Below are positions 36,920 to 46,156 of a stretch of 64,000 bases of DNA, one piece after another (the stretch's first letter is position 1; each line of letters opens with the position of its first letter). Under the pieces are notes generated by a model. It was not told the DNA's origin, ran no database searches, and saw only the letters and a program-made list of their open reading frames with translations. The position numbers were made by a program, and so were the translations under genes. The stretch comes from Opitutales bacterium. GTDB taxonomy: Bacteria; Verrucomicrobiota; Verrucomicrobiia; Opitutales; Oceanipulchritudinaceae. Location: assembly GCA_020831485.1 (NCBI GenBank), contig JAFIGG010000135.1, positions 26,158 through 90,157 of the forward strand. Direction: 5' to 3'.

Positions 36920-39079
36920 ATGCTTAACAAGATCCTGTCCAAACCAATCCAAGCCTTCGTCGCCAGTCTGTTTGGGATAAAACTGGCTATCGTCACATCA
37001 TTAGCCGCCCCGCACGGAGACTTGTGGGCGAACTATACCGTCAGCCAAAACGGCAACGTCCAAACAGGAAATTTCCTAGGCAGCTTGAATATTGCCCAAG
37101 CCCCATGGATTCATTCCCATATGGCCAATTCAAAATTCTATCTGCCGGAAGAACACGTCCAGGAAGAAGGCGCTTGGCTGTACTTACCACGGAAATCCAA
37201 CGCTCCTGAAATCATTTCTATTGCAGTTGCTTTTCAGAACTTGGATTTCGCAATGTTGCACGTCCAGCTCTCGCTTTCGGCAAACCTCGAAGTTCATTGG
37301 GGCACTTCGCCTGAGACACTCAACCATCAGACCGAAAGCTCTCCCACAGCAGGCCAAAGCGAACACATTGTCAACTTGGGAGATCTTCCTCCGAACGAAA
37401 CCATCTACTATAAAATAGTGGCAGTCACACCCCAGGGTCCAACCAGCCAGAGCAGTGTTAAGTCTTTCACTACGCAGGGAGTAACAATGGCGCAGGAAGT
37501 CTCCCGTCATGGAATCACCTGGAGATTCGACAAAGCCTATCCCGTCGGACAGTTTGCTAACGGCGACTGGTGGGTTGTGGGCCCGGTCAAAATTATTGGG
37601 ATTGATCCCGTGCCAGGCCCAATACCAGAGGAGGAAGACATCGCTGACGTCATCGATCATAACCAATACCACACAACCAGTTTGCGGGCAGACAGAAGGT
37701 GGAAAAACGGCTCTATGATTGTCAGCCTCCAGAACGGCTACCATCAGGCCTACGACTCTCGCAACGCAAACTATAATCCAGCTCTGCGGTTCCAGGCAGG
37801 CGACACTCTTGAACAAGGCCAATCCCTCATTTCAACGGAAAGCCATACTCCAGAAACGGGATATCCCGCTCAGGTAATCTACCACGATCTGATGTGGCAG
37901 AGCGAAAAAAACGAATCCAGAGTACTCAAAACGGCGGCCGTTTTGACGTGTTTGGATTCAATTCCTTCCGGAGATATGCTCCGACCAGCATATGTCGAAC
38001 CCTCGAATGGACTTGAAAAAGAAGCCTACCATCTCCGGGATATCCAATGGGACAAACTGAAACGGCTGGCCTTACCCGAATTCGGAATCCTCCCGCCTGA
38101 TCAGCATCCAGATTGGTCTGCTTATGAACGCTACTTTGAACGTGTCTGGCTCGACCACATTGGCGGCCACTGGTACGATCAACGATTCGTTCCATCAGAA
38201 AACCAAGCCTACTATGGTCGCGATTATGCACGCCTGTATGGAGCTGCATCACTAATGGTTCACCTGGACGTGCCAAAAACCGAAAAACTGACGCTGCTGA
38301 CGCGACTTTTGCAACTTGGGATCGATTTGCGAGGCATGGCTTTGCAAGGTGCTGCCTGGTCCGAGGGGGGGGGATTAACGAGCGGTCGCAAATGGCCCAT
38401 ACTCTTCACCAGCATGATGCTCATTGAAGACTACAGCTACGATCTCCCGGACGATGCAGTTTTCCACGAAGATGTACAAACCTATTGGGGTGAGGGATGG
38501 CATGGACAACGCGCGCTTTACCAAATGGTCTATCATACCCAGCCACGACTTACCTACATGGAAAAAACACCAGACCAATGGGACAGTTGGGACACATCCG
38601 GAATGCTTGGTGGTAAATCCTGGGCTATCCGTTCGGAAGAATACCGGGCGAACACCACGGTCAGAGCGTGGCCGGCCCAGACTTTGGCGGCACTTCTAAT
38701 GAACGCAAAAGAACTCTGGGGTCATGATGCCTATTTTGAAATCGTCGATGACTGGATGAGGAAGGAAGATCTGTATGCTGACCAACGCCAAGGTTTTCCG
38801 CGGCCTCATCCAACAATAAACCCCTACCCTGCTATCGAAGGCCTCGATCCAGCTATTGTTTCACTTTGGTCTTATGCATTCGAAACAACCGCATATGAGC
38901 CTTTTGTGACCCAAATGTGGCATACTTACCGGAATTCTGATGCCGTACCCAGCCAGCCCCATGGGGATCATCACCGCAAATGGGATCCCTTTACAAATGG
39001 ACAGCCCCGTGATCTCAACCGTTGGACTCCAAACGATCGAATTCGCTGGGTGCCAAATCAAATTCCGAACGGACTCTGA
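36920..39079 (+). CDS. Large secreted protein with aromatic module, FnIII-like domain and unknown catalytic-size domain
   Basis: A 719-residue secreted protein. After a signal peptide, residues 34-95 are the short aromatic module (WANYTVSQNG, VQTGNFLG, EEGAWLYLPRK). Residues 100-187 resemble a fibronectin-III domain (NLGDLPPNETIYYKIVAV). Residues 190-719 are distantly related to the two giant proteins at 15438-18515 and 41898-44918 (GITWRFDKAYPVGQF, DSRNANYNP, VLKTAAVLTC, RPAYVEP). I do not recognise a catalytic family. The large helical domain could be a lyase or hydrolase barrel. It lies next to GH31 and a sugar isomerase. Confidence 0.7.
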   Translation: MLNKILSKPIQAFVASLFGIKLAIVTSLAAPHGDLWANYTVSQNGNVQTGNFLGSLNIAQAPWIHSHMANSKFYLPEEHVQEEGAWLYLPRKSNAPEIISIAVAFQNLDFAMLHVQLSLSANLEVHWGTSPETLNHQTESSPTAGQSEHIVNLGDLPPNETIYYKIVAVTPQGPTSQSSVKSFTTQGVTMAQEVSRHGITWRFDKAYPVGQFANGDWWVVGPVKIIGIDPVPGPIPEEEDIADVIDHNQYHTTSLRADRRWKNGSMIVSLQNGYHQAYDSRNANYNPALRFQAGDTLEQGQSLISTESHTPETGYPAQVIYHDLMWQSEKNESRVLKTAAVLTCLDSIPSGDMLRPAYVEPSNGLEKEAYHLRDIQWDKLKRLALPEFGILPPDQHPDWSAYERYFERVWLDHIGGHWYDQRFVPSENQAYYGRDYARLYGAASLMVHLDVPKTEKLTLLTRLLQLGIDLRGMALQGAAWSEGGGLTSGRKWPILFTSMMLIEDYSYDLPDDAVFHEDVQTYWGEGWHGQRALYQMVYHTQPRLTYMEKTPDQWDSWDTSGMLGGKSWAIRSEEYRANTTVRAWPAQTLAALLMNAKELWGHDAYFEIVDDWMRKEDLYADQRQGFPRPHPTINPYPAIEGLDPAIVSLWSYAFETTAYEPFVTQMWHTYRNSDAVPSQPHGDHHRKWDPFTNGQPRDLNRWTPNDRIRWVPNQIPNGL

Positions 39080-39090
39080 CTTCCAAAAAC

Positions 39091-39306
39091 ATGAATAGTT
39101 ATCGCACAAACGCTGCTTCGCAGTCTCCTGAAACTAATTTGGTTGGCGATCCAGTTGATATAAGTTACGACTTTTCCAATCCCGCAAATACATTCTTTGC
39201 GGCCGACCGATTGGTCTGTTTAGACCCTGTATCCGGCAACGGTCTTGTCCGCCACAAGATCCTCGAATATAAGCGGCAAATGGCATTCAGCAAAATGATG
39301 CGCTAG
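39091..39306 (+). pseudogene. N-terminal segment of the GH31 reading frame, cut off by an in-frame TAG
   Basis: A 71-residue open stretch that begins at an ATG 11 bases after the previous stop and ends in TAG. It is exactly in frame with the GH31 gene that resumes at ATG two codons later. The encoded segment (ISYDFSNPANTFFAADRL and on) looks like the first beta strands of the N-terminal domain of such GH31 enzymes, as I remember the family. It is either a nonsense mutation in a longer gene, a sequencing error, or a separate small gene. I favour the first two. Confidence 0.55.
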
Positions 39307-39309
39307 CCA

Positions 39310-41421
39310 ATGCCCGCTGAGCCAATAGAAAATCTGCCAAGCGAGTACCATTCCGAACCGGAAACCCCCTTCTCGATCAGCTTAATTAATGAACGAACAG
39401 TTCGTTTAAGAATTTCGAGCAGACCAGGGGACAGTCTCAAAGATAGAAATTCCCTTATGCTAGTAGCTGATCCTCAGCATTCGCTAAAGGCCTGGAAAGC
39501 TGAAGAACTGGAAAATTCCTGGAAATTTGCCAGTCCTGAAGGGCAGGTCATAATCAATAAGAATCCGTGGCGATTTACTCTTTTGGACAAAGAGGGCAAG
39601 ATTCTCACTGAAAGCTACCATCAGGATCTCAACGAGTTGACCTATTCTAGCACCCTACCATTTTGTAACATGAGACGGGCGTCGAACTACAGTCGAGGAT
39701 TCAATGCCGCTTTTGTCTCCACTCCTACTGAAAAAATATTTGGGTGCGGTGAATCATTCGGCAATTTCGACAAAACCGGAACCAAGGTAGTATTGTCGGT
39801 CACAGATGCTAATGGCGTGGAGTCAACCTCTCAATACAAGCCCGTTCCCTTTTTTATGAGTAATCGTGGTTACGGCGTCTTCATTCACACTTCAGCGCCA
39901 ACAACGATTGATTTTTCCGCAAGCCAACGCTTGCGAAACGCAATTATGGTGGACGAAAGCGAACTGGATTTGTTTTTCTTTATAGGGTGTCCAAAAACTG
40001 TCCTAACCGACTACACCGCTTTGACGGGCCGTGCAAAGATGCCTCCTCTCTGGTCTTTCGGACATTGGATGAGCCGAATTTCTTACGATTCGGAAGAACA
40101 GGTCAGGCAGGTAGCAATCGACACGAAAAGGCACAGGATTCCGACAGATGTTATCTACATAGACACCGGTTGGTTCGAAACTGACTGGCAATGCGATTAC
40201 CAATTCTCCCGTTCTCGCTTCAAGAATCCACGGAAAATGATTCAGGATCTGCAAAAAGAGGGATTTAAAGTTTCCCTTTGGCAACTTCCTTATTTTTCGC
40301 CAAAAAATTCTTTATATCTGGAAATAATCAGAAAGGGACTCCACGTAATGGACTCGGAAGGTGGCGTTCCCTATGATGATGTTGTGCTGGACTTTTCAAA
40401 CCCAGAGACGCTTGAATGGTATAGAGAAAAATTACTTTCCCTTTTCAACCTTGGAGTTAGCGCAATAAAAGTCGACTTCGGAGAAAGTGCACCGATTTAC
40501 GGACGCTATGCATCAGGCAAATGCGGACACACTGAACACAATCTTTACCCACTGCGCTACAACCAGGCAGTCTTCGATACGACTGAAGAAGCACATGGAT
40601 ATGGCCTTATTTGGGCTCGTAGTGCCTGGGCAGGAAGCCAAAGGTATCCAGTCCACTGGGGGGGCGATCCTTCACCAACAAACGAAGGAATGGCTGCCAG
40701 CCTCAGGGGTGGATTGAGCTTGGGCGTATCCGGATTTACTTTTTGGTCGAATGATATCGGAGGCTTTGTTCAAAGGACCGATGAAAAACTGCTAAGGCGT
40801 TGGCTTGGGTTGGGTATGTTCTGCTCTCACGCACGTCGACACGGCCACCCGCCAACTGAACCTTGGAACTATTCGAAGGAGCTTTTAGACGACTACAGAG
40901 CATTCACAACAGCTAGATATCAGCTGACACCATACTATTATACTCAGTCCAAACTAGCCGCAGAAAATGGCCATCCGCTAATCCGACCCCTATTTTTTGA
41001 ATTTCCAAACGATCCCGGTAGCTGGCTAATTGATCAACAATTCATGGTCGGCACGGATATACTCATCTGCCCTTTCTTTGAAGAATGCAGCTCCTTGGAC
41101 GTCTATTTACCAAAAGGTAATTGGGTTGACGTTCAAACAGGGTGCAGACATGCGCCTGGCTGGCATAGGATAGCTGCCAACAAACTTCCAGTCCATATCT
41201 TCGCCCGCGAGAATTCGGCAATCCCGATGGTCCCTGTTGCACAAAACACAGATTCGATAGAATGGGACCAATTGTATTTCACAATTTACCCGGGCGATTC
41301 GAATGCCATTCACTCGAAACTCTATACTCCAGGTGAACAAGAAATAAAAGAGATCAATTTCCTCAAAGGATCAGGCAATTGGTCGACAATCGGGGAATCG
41401 TACAGATCACTTATCAAGTAA
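39310..41421 (+). CDS. GH31 glycoside hydrolase, alpha-xylosidase-like
   Basis: A 703-residue GH31 enzyme. The nucleophile is the Asp of IKVDFGE (about residue 388) and the acid/base the Asp of HWGGDPSPTNEGM (about 453). The surrounding SLRGGLSLGVSGFTFWSNDIGGF closely follows YicI-type alpha-xylosidases. No signal peptide is visible. If the upstream in-frame segment belongs to it, the natural protein would be about 776 residues; the ATG at 39310 may be a secondary start that still yields the catalytic barrel. Part of the rightward GH78-isomerase set, and probably removes alpha-xylosyl or related residues. Confidence 0.88.
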   Translation: MPAEPIENLPSEYHSEPETPFSISLINERTVRLRISSRPGDSLKDRNSLMLVADPQHSLKAWKAEELENSWKFASPEGQVIINKNPWRFTLLDKEGKILTESYHQDLNELTYSSTLPFCNMRRASNYSRGFNAAFVSTPTEKIFGCGESFGNFDKTGTKVVLSVTDANGVESTSQYKPVPFFMSNRGYGVFIHTSAPTTIDFSASQRLRNAIMVDESELDLFFFIGCPKTVLTDYTALTGRAKMPPLWSFGHWMSRISYDSEEQVRQVAIDTKRHRIPTDVIYIDTGWFETDWQCDYQFSRSRFKNPRKMIQDLQKEGFKVSLWQLPYFSPKNSLYLEIIRKGLHVMDSEGGVPYDDVVLDFSNPETLEWYREKLLSLFNLGVSAIKVDFGESAPIYGRYASGKCGHTEHNLYPLRYNQAVFDTTEEAHGYGLIWARSAWAGSQRYPVHWGGDPSPTNEGMAASLRGGLSLGVSGFTFWSNDIGGFVQRTDEKLLRRWLGLGMFCSHARRHGHPPTEPWNYSKELLDDYRAFTTARYQLTPYYYTQSKLAAENGHPLIRPLFFEFPNDPGSWLIDQQFMVGTDILICPFFEECSSLDVYLPKGNWVDVQTGCRHAPGWHRIAANKLPVHIFARENSAIPMVPVAQNTDSIEWDQLYFTIYPGDSNAIHSKLYTPGEQEIKEINFLKGSGNWSTIGESYRSLIK

Positions 41422-41455
41422 AGAGATACGGAGCAGGACATACCATCCCGAATCT

Positions 41456-41806
41456 CTATTCCTGCCGTGCGAACGAATCATTGTGCTCCGCCATCCAATT
41501 GTCCAACCAAGTGCAATGTTGCTCGAGTATTTTTTGTAGTCTTTGCTATGGACTAAACTTTGGGTCTCCAGAGGATCGATTTCCATATCAAAAAGTTGCT
41601 ACGGATTTGAGATCGAGGGCTGCGACCAGGTAAAGCGACACTTCAATGTTCTCACTGCTGCCGAGACGGAAGTCCAGAACAGCTTTGTGTCCGTCAGAGT
41701 AAACGCCAACAGCAATCAACGCATACACCGTTGTCGGCTAAATACCGAAATGTCCAGTATTGTAGCCTTTTTCCCTAAATAAAGCACCACTCAATCCTTT
41801 CAGCAC
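41456..41806 (-). pseudogene. Decayed sulfatase with IS256-like transposase debris
   Basis: A mosaic of broken frames on the minus strand. 41738-41806 encodes ALFREKGYNTGHFGI followed by a stop, similar to the N-terminal part of sulfatases. 41641-41737 encodes IAVGVYSDGHKAVLDFRLG and SSENIEV, which aligns well with ALGINTRGYKKVLGFRIGG and SENKEV of the IS256-type transposase at 59058-60278. 41456-41640 encodes a sulfatase C-terminus (FTWSQPSISNP, stop, QLFDMEIDPLETQ, then, after a frameshift, TWLDNWMAEHND). It reads as a sulfatase once disrupted by an IS256-type element, then deleted and mutated. No function is expected. Confidence 0.55.
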
Positions 41807-41897
41807 CTATTGCCCGGGCTGCAGTAATTTAACTGGCTTTGACGATAGTTCGGTCTATTCATTGTGCTGTCTCAATTCAACGCTGGAAGATTCCAAA

Positions 41898-44800
41898 TCA
41901 TTGCTCACGCTGAGGCACATAGACCCATGCACCCCACTCATTAAGGTTCTCCAAAGGTAAAAAGAACCAGGAACGGAAATCATATACAAACACCCAATCG
42001 CCTTGCGGATAGATCCAGCCCAGAAATTCCCCAGTGTTGACGTGTCCAGACTCCTCTATGAGCCACCCCGCCCAATCCTCGCCAGGCTGCAGGCCCGGAT
42101 CCGGCTCTGGTTCCGGTTCTGGTTCCGGTTCCGGTTCTGGTTCCGGTTCCGGTTCACCAACATTAGTTGATTCAACAACGAATGAAGAAACTCTGAATGA
42201 CGCATTTGTAAAATCACCAACTTTCTCAAAGTGATACCCAATAGCCGTGATGTCATCAAGGATTGGCTCAATCTGGTTTCCAATTGAGCGAATGTCAGTC
42301 GTTGGATCAAATTCAAACCACGATTCAATGCTTGAATTGTCAATAGAACCGGAACTCGTACTATCAAACATACCTGTGTCGTTTGAGATATAAAAGTCAG
42401 TTTCTCCATTCCTGATTACAATTCTGACAACCCCTCGCGCAGATGAAGCATTCACAAGCCCTTCCAGCGAAAGATTCAGCTCTTCAAAAGAAAATGCTCC
42501 CTCATTCACAAAACCGTCGAAATCGGTCCAAAGAACCATACCTGAAATTTTCCGGTCAGCTTCCGTATTATCGCCATTGCTAAAATCGAAAGTTAGCGGA
42601 TTCGGCTCGATATTATGCGGGATCTGAACGCGTGAATGCCCATTTGTGTTGTTTGATACGGTCCCATAAAATACCGCCGATACACCAGCCGGATTACCTC
42701 CTTCATAGTATTCTTGGGAGCCTCCTATAGTGGGGTTAATTGGACTCGAGAGGTCCAGAATCTCGGAGTTTCGATTTAAGTTATAAAAGCTGCTAACGAT
42801 CGAGTTTCCTGGGCCCCACTTGATAACTGAAGATTCAGGAACCTCAACAGGATCTGGTTCAGGATCCGGTTCAATTACTTCAATATCAGGAGCCATCGCG
42901 CTTGGACCAGGCAACGGCAAACCGTCCAAACCAAGTCCTGCTGCTTCAAATTCAACACCTCGGCGTGAAAGAACTTGCTCCTTCCACAGACCACCCAATA
43001 CCGCTCTCTCCATGACCCAATCACGTGGATTAGGAACCGTTGGATCGGCGGGAAATCGGCTCCGATCACTGTTTAAAGTAACTTCTCCAAAGCCCGGCAC
43101 CTTGCCAATATCCACCAACCAGTTATCCACGCCAGCCGAATAGTCATTCTGCGCTTCAAGGGCATAGAGAGCAATCAGCATCGAAAAATAGGCCCCAACA
43201 TTTACCGAAGCATAGTCGCTCATGGGCGATAGGCTGAACATTGATTGATTGGGGGTTATAAAGCGATTGAATCGATTGTTCCCACCTGACTTGAATATCC
43301 ACCTGTTCGCTTCATCCGAGGTGGCGGGGAAAAAATACAAAAAACTACCCTCTCCCGGTAGCCCGTCGGTCCAATCCGGTTCAACATGGAGTCGGCCTCC
43401 ATAGACGTTGGGATTACCATCGCCCAATCCGGGGTTTGGCATGATGTAATCTTCAAACCGTGAAACTCTGTAGATCGTTTCCCCTGTACCGGGACCGTTC
43501 AGAACTTTAAATTTGATATTCTGTAACTCACGGGCTGCCCGGTAAATCGGCCATGCAAACTCGTCATTGATTTCAACAAATCCATTGCCCGCGTCAACGG
43601 CAGGAACGCCGCCAAAATGAAGGGTAAACTCTTCTGAATCCCATGGCAGAAAGCGAACACTGTTTACATCCGGAGCATCCACTCCAGGAGCGTCCGGATC
43701 TCCCAAGTATGCAAACTGTGCATAATCACCTAGAAAATATTGTGGCTCCAGACCATGAACAGTATTATCCATACTTCTCATTCCATCGTGGTCCAGCAAC
43801 CGGCCAGCGATAGCTAGACGGAGGCCATAGGCCGTCATCATTCCCCCATCGTGTGACAAAATCAATCCGGCCAGAACGGATTCGTAGGCATCAATCGATC
43901 TCTGGATAAATTGAATCCGACAAATCTCCCTTTCTTCAGGGGTAAGCCAAGCTGCAATCGATCCCAAAGCCAGATCACCCATTAAACGGGAAATATCTGC
44001 CGAGTAAGTTGCACCACTGTTGTTAACATATCCATGCACCCCTTCCCCGTCGTTGTAGCTGATGTTCATTATCGCTGGACCCGGCATCAAAGAAGAAAGC
44101 CGGGAGCCAAGGAAATCTTCCGGGATAGGACTGACACCGCCAACATCAATTGCTTCTCCGAACAAATTCTCAGAAGGGAGATCAATCAAGTATTCGTCTA
44201 TATCCGGAATAATATCTGAAAGGCGGATGAACTCTGGATTAATACGCCTTTCAGCACTTCTCACGACTCCGGGTCGAAAAGAGTCCTGTGGAGGAGCTTC
44301 AGAGAGAACGGTCAGAACCGCAACGGCTTCAAGGACAGTGGAATGTATTCTATTTGTTTCCGGAGAACGCATTTCGACAAAAGACTTAGGTGTCGTAACA
44401 ATATCACCGGGACTTAAGCCGATAGGCGTTGTTCCATCCCAACCCAACGCTTCGTCATAACGTCGACCCAGGCCATAGCGGATTGCTCCTCGACTATCCC
44501 AACCAAAAGCTGCTACCCCCCAAGGATAAGCTGGGTCGGGCTGCGCTAATCTGGGAACTTCGGCATTCAGATCCTCATAAAAATCCCCTACCGGGGGATT
44601 GATGACCGTAATATTGATATCTGCCTCAATATTATTCTCGGATGCGTCCTGCACAGGATTTCCCTCCAGGGAGCGGTGCTCCCGCGATGGACTTGCGGAG
44701 ACAAGAAACAGACCTTCCGCAGGAGCAACAACCCAGGGCTGTCCATCTACGAAATAACCCGTTTCCAAAGTGTCACTGTCGCTCTCAACTTGCCACGAGA

Positions 44801-44918
44801 ACTCAACTTCACCAACAGTCGTCAAAATTTCAAACGCATTACTTCCAAACAAATAACCTGGTGGAATACTGGCGATAGTCAGAAGTGCGAAGAATTGCTT
44901 AAAAATAAATGTTTTCAT
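41898..44918 (-). CDS. Giant secreted protein of unknown family with WGP-domain, EP linker and aromatic module
   Basis: About 1006 residues from the preferred start (MKTFIFKQFF, signal peptide). The first 670 residues are clearly homologous to 15438-18515 (GYFVDGQPWVVAP, FGWDSRGAIRYG, VLEAVAVLTVL, SFRPGV). A beta-sandwich follows, homologous to the two neighbouring proteins (starts VIKWGPGNSI, contains DITAIGYHF). Then come nine EP repeats and a C-terminal aromatic module (WAGWLIEESG, VNTGEFLG, GAWVYVP). The neighbours lack the N-terminal region, so this looks like a catalytic-size unit joined to a locus-specific binding domain. Biochemical activity unknown. Confidence 0.75.
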   Translation of the reverse strand: MKTFIFKQFFALLTIASIPPGYLFGSNAFEILTTVGEVEFSWQVESDSDTLETGYFVDGQPWVVAPAEGLFLVSASPSREHRSLEGNPVQDASENNIEADINITVINPPVGDFYEDLNAEVPRLAQPDPAYPWGVAAFGWDSRGAIRYGLGRRYDEALGWDGTTPIGLSPGDIVTTPKSFVEMRSPETNRIHSTVLEAVAVLTVLSEAPPQDSFRPGVVRSAERRINPEFIRLSDIIPDIDEYLIDLPSENLFGEAIDVGGVSPIPEDFLGSRLSSLMPGPAIMNISYNDGEGVHGYVNNSGATYSADISRLMGDLALGSIAAWLTPEEREICRIQFIQRSIDAYESVLAGLILSHDGGMMTAYGLRLAIAGRLLDHDGMRSMDNTVHGLEPQYFLGDYAQFAYLGDPDAPGVDAPDVNSVRFLPWDSEEFTLHFGGVPAVDAGNGFVEINDEFAWPIYRAARELQNIKFKVLNGPGTGETIYRVSRFEDYIMPNPGLGDGNPNVYGGRLHVEPDWTDGLPGEGSFLYFFPATSDEANRWIFKSGGNNRFNRFITPNQSMFSLSPMSDYASVNVGAYFSMLIALYALEAQNDYSAGVDNWLVDIGKVPGFGEVTLNSDRSRFPADPTVPNPRDWVMERAVLGGLWKEQVLSRRGVEFEAAGLGLDGLPLPGPSAMAPDIEVIEPDPEPDPVEVPESSVIKWGPGNSIVSSFYNLNRNSEILDLSSPINPTIGGSQEYYEGGNPAGVSAVFYGTVSNNTNGHSRVQIPHNIEPNPLTFDFSNGDNTEADRKISGMVLWTDFDGFVNEGAFSFEELNLSLEGLVNASSARGVVRIVIRNGETDFYISNDTGMFDSTSSGSIDNSSIESWFEFDPTTDIRSIGNQIEPILDDITAIGYHFEKVGDFTNASFRVSSFVVESTNVGEPEPEPEPEPEPEPEPEPDPGLQPGEDWAGWLIEESGHVNTGEFLGWIYPQGDWVFVYDFRSWFFLPLENLNEWGAWVYVPQREQ
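42099..42155 (-). repeat. Degenerate 6-bp tandem repeat encoding the (EP)n linker
   Basis: About nine units of GGTTCC/GGTTCT (plus-strand reading), coding on the minus strand for alternating Glu-Pro, form a stiff linker between the beta-sandwich and the C-terminal module. Units differ at the third codon position. The unit length keeps the frame, so copy-number change would alter linker length, not the frame. Confidence 0.85.
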
Positions 44919-44956
44919 ACGAGTAAGCTCAAAATTCAACAAACCTAGTAGACCAA

Positions 44957-44984
44957 GGGTCGGGAGCTTAAAGCAACCCGACCC
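44957..44984 (-). terminator. Possible intergenic hairpin
   Basis: GGGTCGGG and its exact complement are separated by 12 bases between two leftward secreted-protein genes. The following bases on the minus strand are only moderately T-rich (TTGGTCTACT), so it may be an attenuator or an mRNA-stabilising hairpin, not a true terminator. Confidence 0.4.
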
Positions 44985-45091
44985 CTGATTAGATAGTTAC
45001 GATAGTTCTTAAGAGAACACTATAATGCCTCTTGGAAAATCTAAACCAGGCATTCTCTCAATTAGGAACAGTGACAGCAAATCTGTAGAAA

Positions 45092-46111
45092 TTAAGGCAT
45101 TGGAATATACAGCCACGCACCCGTTTCCGTCACATGCGACTCAGGCATGAAGAAAAACTGATTTGCTGTGTAACTGAAAATCCACGGTTCCAGTCCCGCA
45201 TAAAGTTGGCCTAGAAAATTCCCAGTATTCACTTCATTAGATTCATCAATTGGAAATCCAGCCCAGCGGTCCATCTGGGGCTCCGCCTCAACAAGCATCT
45301 CTGCAACATAGAATTCAAAACCAGCCAAAGGCATATCTTCAGAGCGATTCAGAACACCGATAGCGGTAATGTCATCCAACACCGGACTTGCGGGTGCCCC
45401 TACCGCAGCAATATCCGAAGTGGGATCGTATTCAAACCATTCAGTGGCAAGGCTACCCACATCTTCGATGCGCGTGTACGTCGTCATGTTCTCCAGAGTG
45501 CTGCCAATATTGTTGGACACATAGAAGTCGGATCCACCTTGACGAACCACGAGGTGGTTCGTCGAAAAGTCAATTCCGTCTTGTGCAGAATTGTATCCAA
45601 GCGACATGGCAATCGAAAGATCGTCGAACGCCAAGGTCTCGAGATCGAATCCATTGATAAAACCATCCTGCTTCTGCCACAAAACGATGGCTGCGGTATC
45701 ATGCGGTACGCCAGAGTCAGCATTGGAATGAAGCACAATGGCATCGATTGGTGAAGGCCACCAAGGAATCGCCTCATCTCCTGCATAAACACGAACAGAG
45801 GCATCTGCATCATTTGCATCCGAAGATGTCCAAACGCTTGAATAGAAGTTTACGGAGCGATCAATCCTGCTTGGATTTCCGTCATAATACTCCAGAGAAC
45901 CCCAGATAAAGCTGCTATAAGGAGTTGAAAGATTGAGGACATTTGCCGACGAACCATCGTTGTCACCCCAAAAAGGGCCATTTACGATTGAAGAGGAGGG
46001 TCCCCATTCAACAACGGAAGCAGTCTGCGCGAAAGCAGAACTTGCGAAGAGGGGAGCCACGCAGGCCCCAATGAGCAAAGATTTTAAGGTTTTGAGATTA
46101 CAATATTTCAT
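45092..46111 (-). CDS. Secreted WGP beta-sandwich protein with C-terminal aromatic module
   Basis: A 339-residue protein with a clear signal peptide ending SSAFA. Residues 32-275 form the beta-sandwich domain shared with the PEP-CTERM neighbour and with the giant protein (VEWGPSSSIV at the start, GSDFYVSNNIG, EWFEYDPTSDI, DDITAIGVL). The last 60 residues are the aromatic module (RWAGFPIDESN, VNTGNFLG, GAWLYIP). No catalytic motif is seen. A carbohydrate-binding or surface protein is the best guess. Confidence 0.65.
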   Translation of the reverse strand: MKYCNLKTLKSLLIGACVAPLFASSAFAQTASVVEWGPSSSIVNGPFWGDNDGSSANVLNLSTPYSSFIWGSLEYYDGNPSRIDRSVNFYSSVWTSSDANDADASVRVYAGDEAIPWWPSPIDAIVLHSNADSGVPHDTAAIVLWQKQDGFINGFDLETLAFDDLSIAMSLGYNSAQDGIDFSTNHLVVRQGGSDFYVSNNIGSTLENMTTYTRIEDVGSLATEWFEYDPTSDIAAVGAPASPVLDDITAIGVLNRSEDMPLAGFEFYVAEMLVEAEPQMDRWAGFPIDESNEVNTGNFLGQLYAGLEPWIFSYTANQFFFMPESHVTETGAWLYIPMP

Positions 46112-46156
46112 TTAATAACAGGTTTGAATGGTAACAATTTAAGGGAAAACGTTGAT

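Noticed and set aside
39304..39306. TAG in the GH31 frame as a pyrrolysine codon
   Set aside because: No pyrrolysine genes are seen, the enzyme is not a methylamine methyltransferase and the codon is not at an active site. A nonsense change or sequencing error is simpler.
42099..42155. Tandem repeats as a CRISPR or regulatory array
   Set aside because: The units are 6 bp, have no spacers and code for an EP linker in frame.
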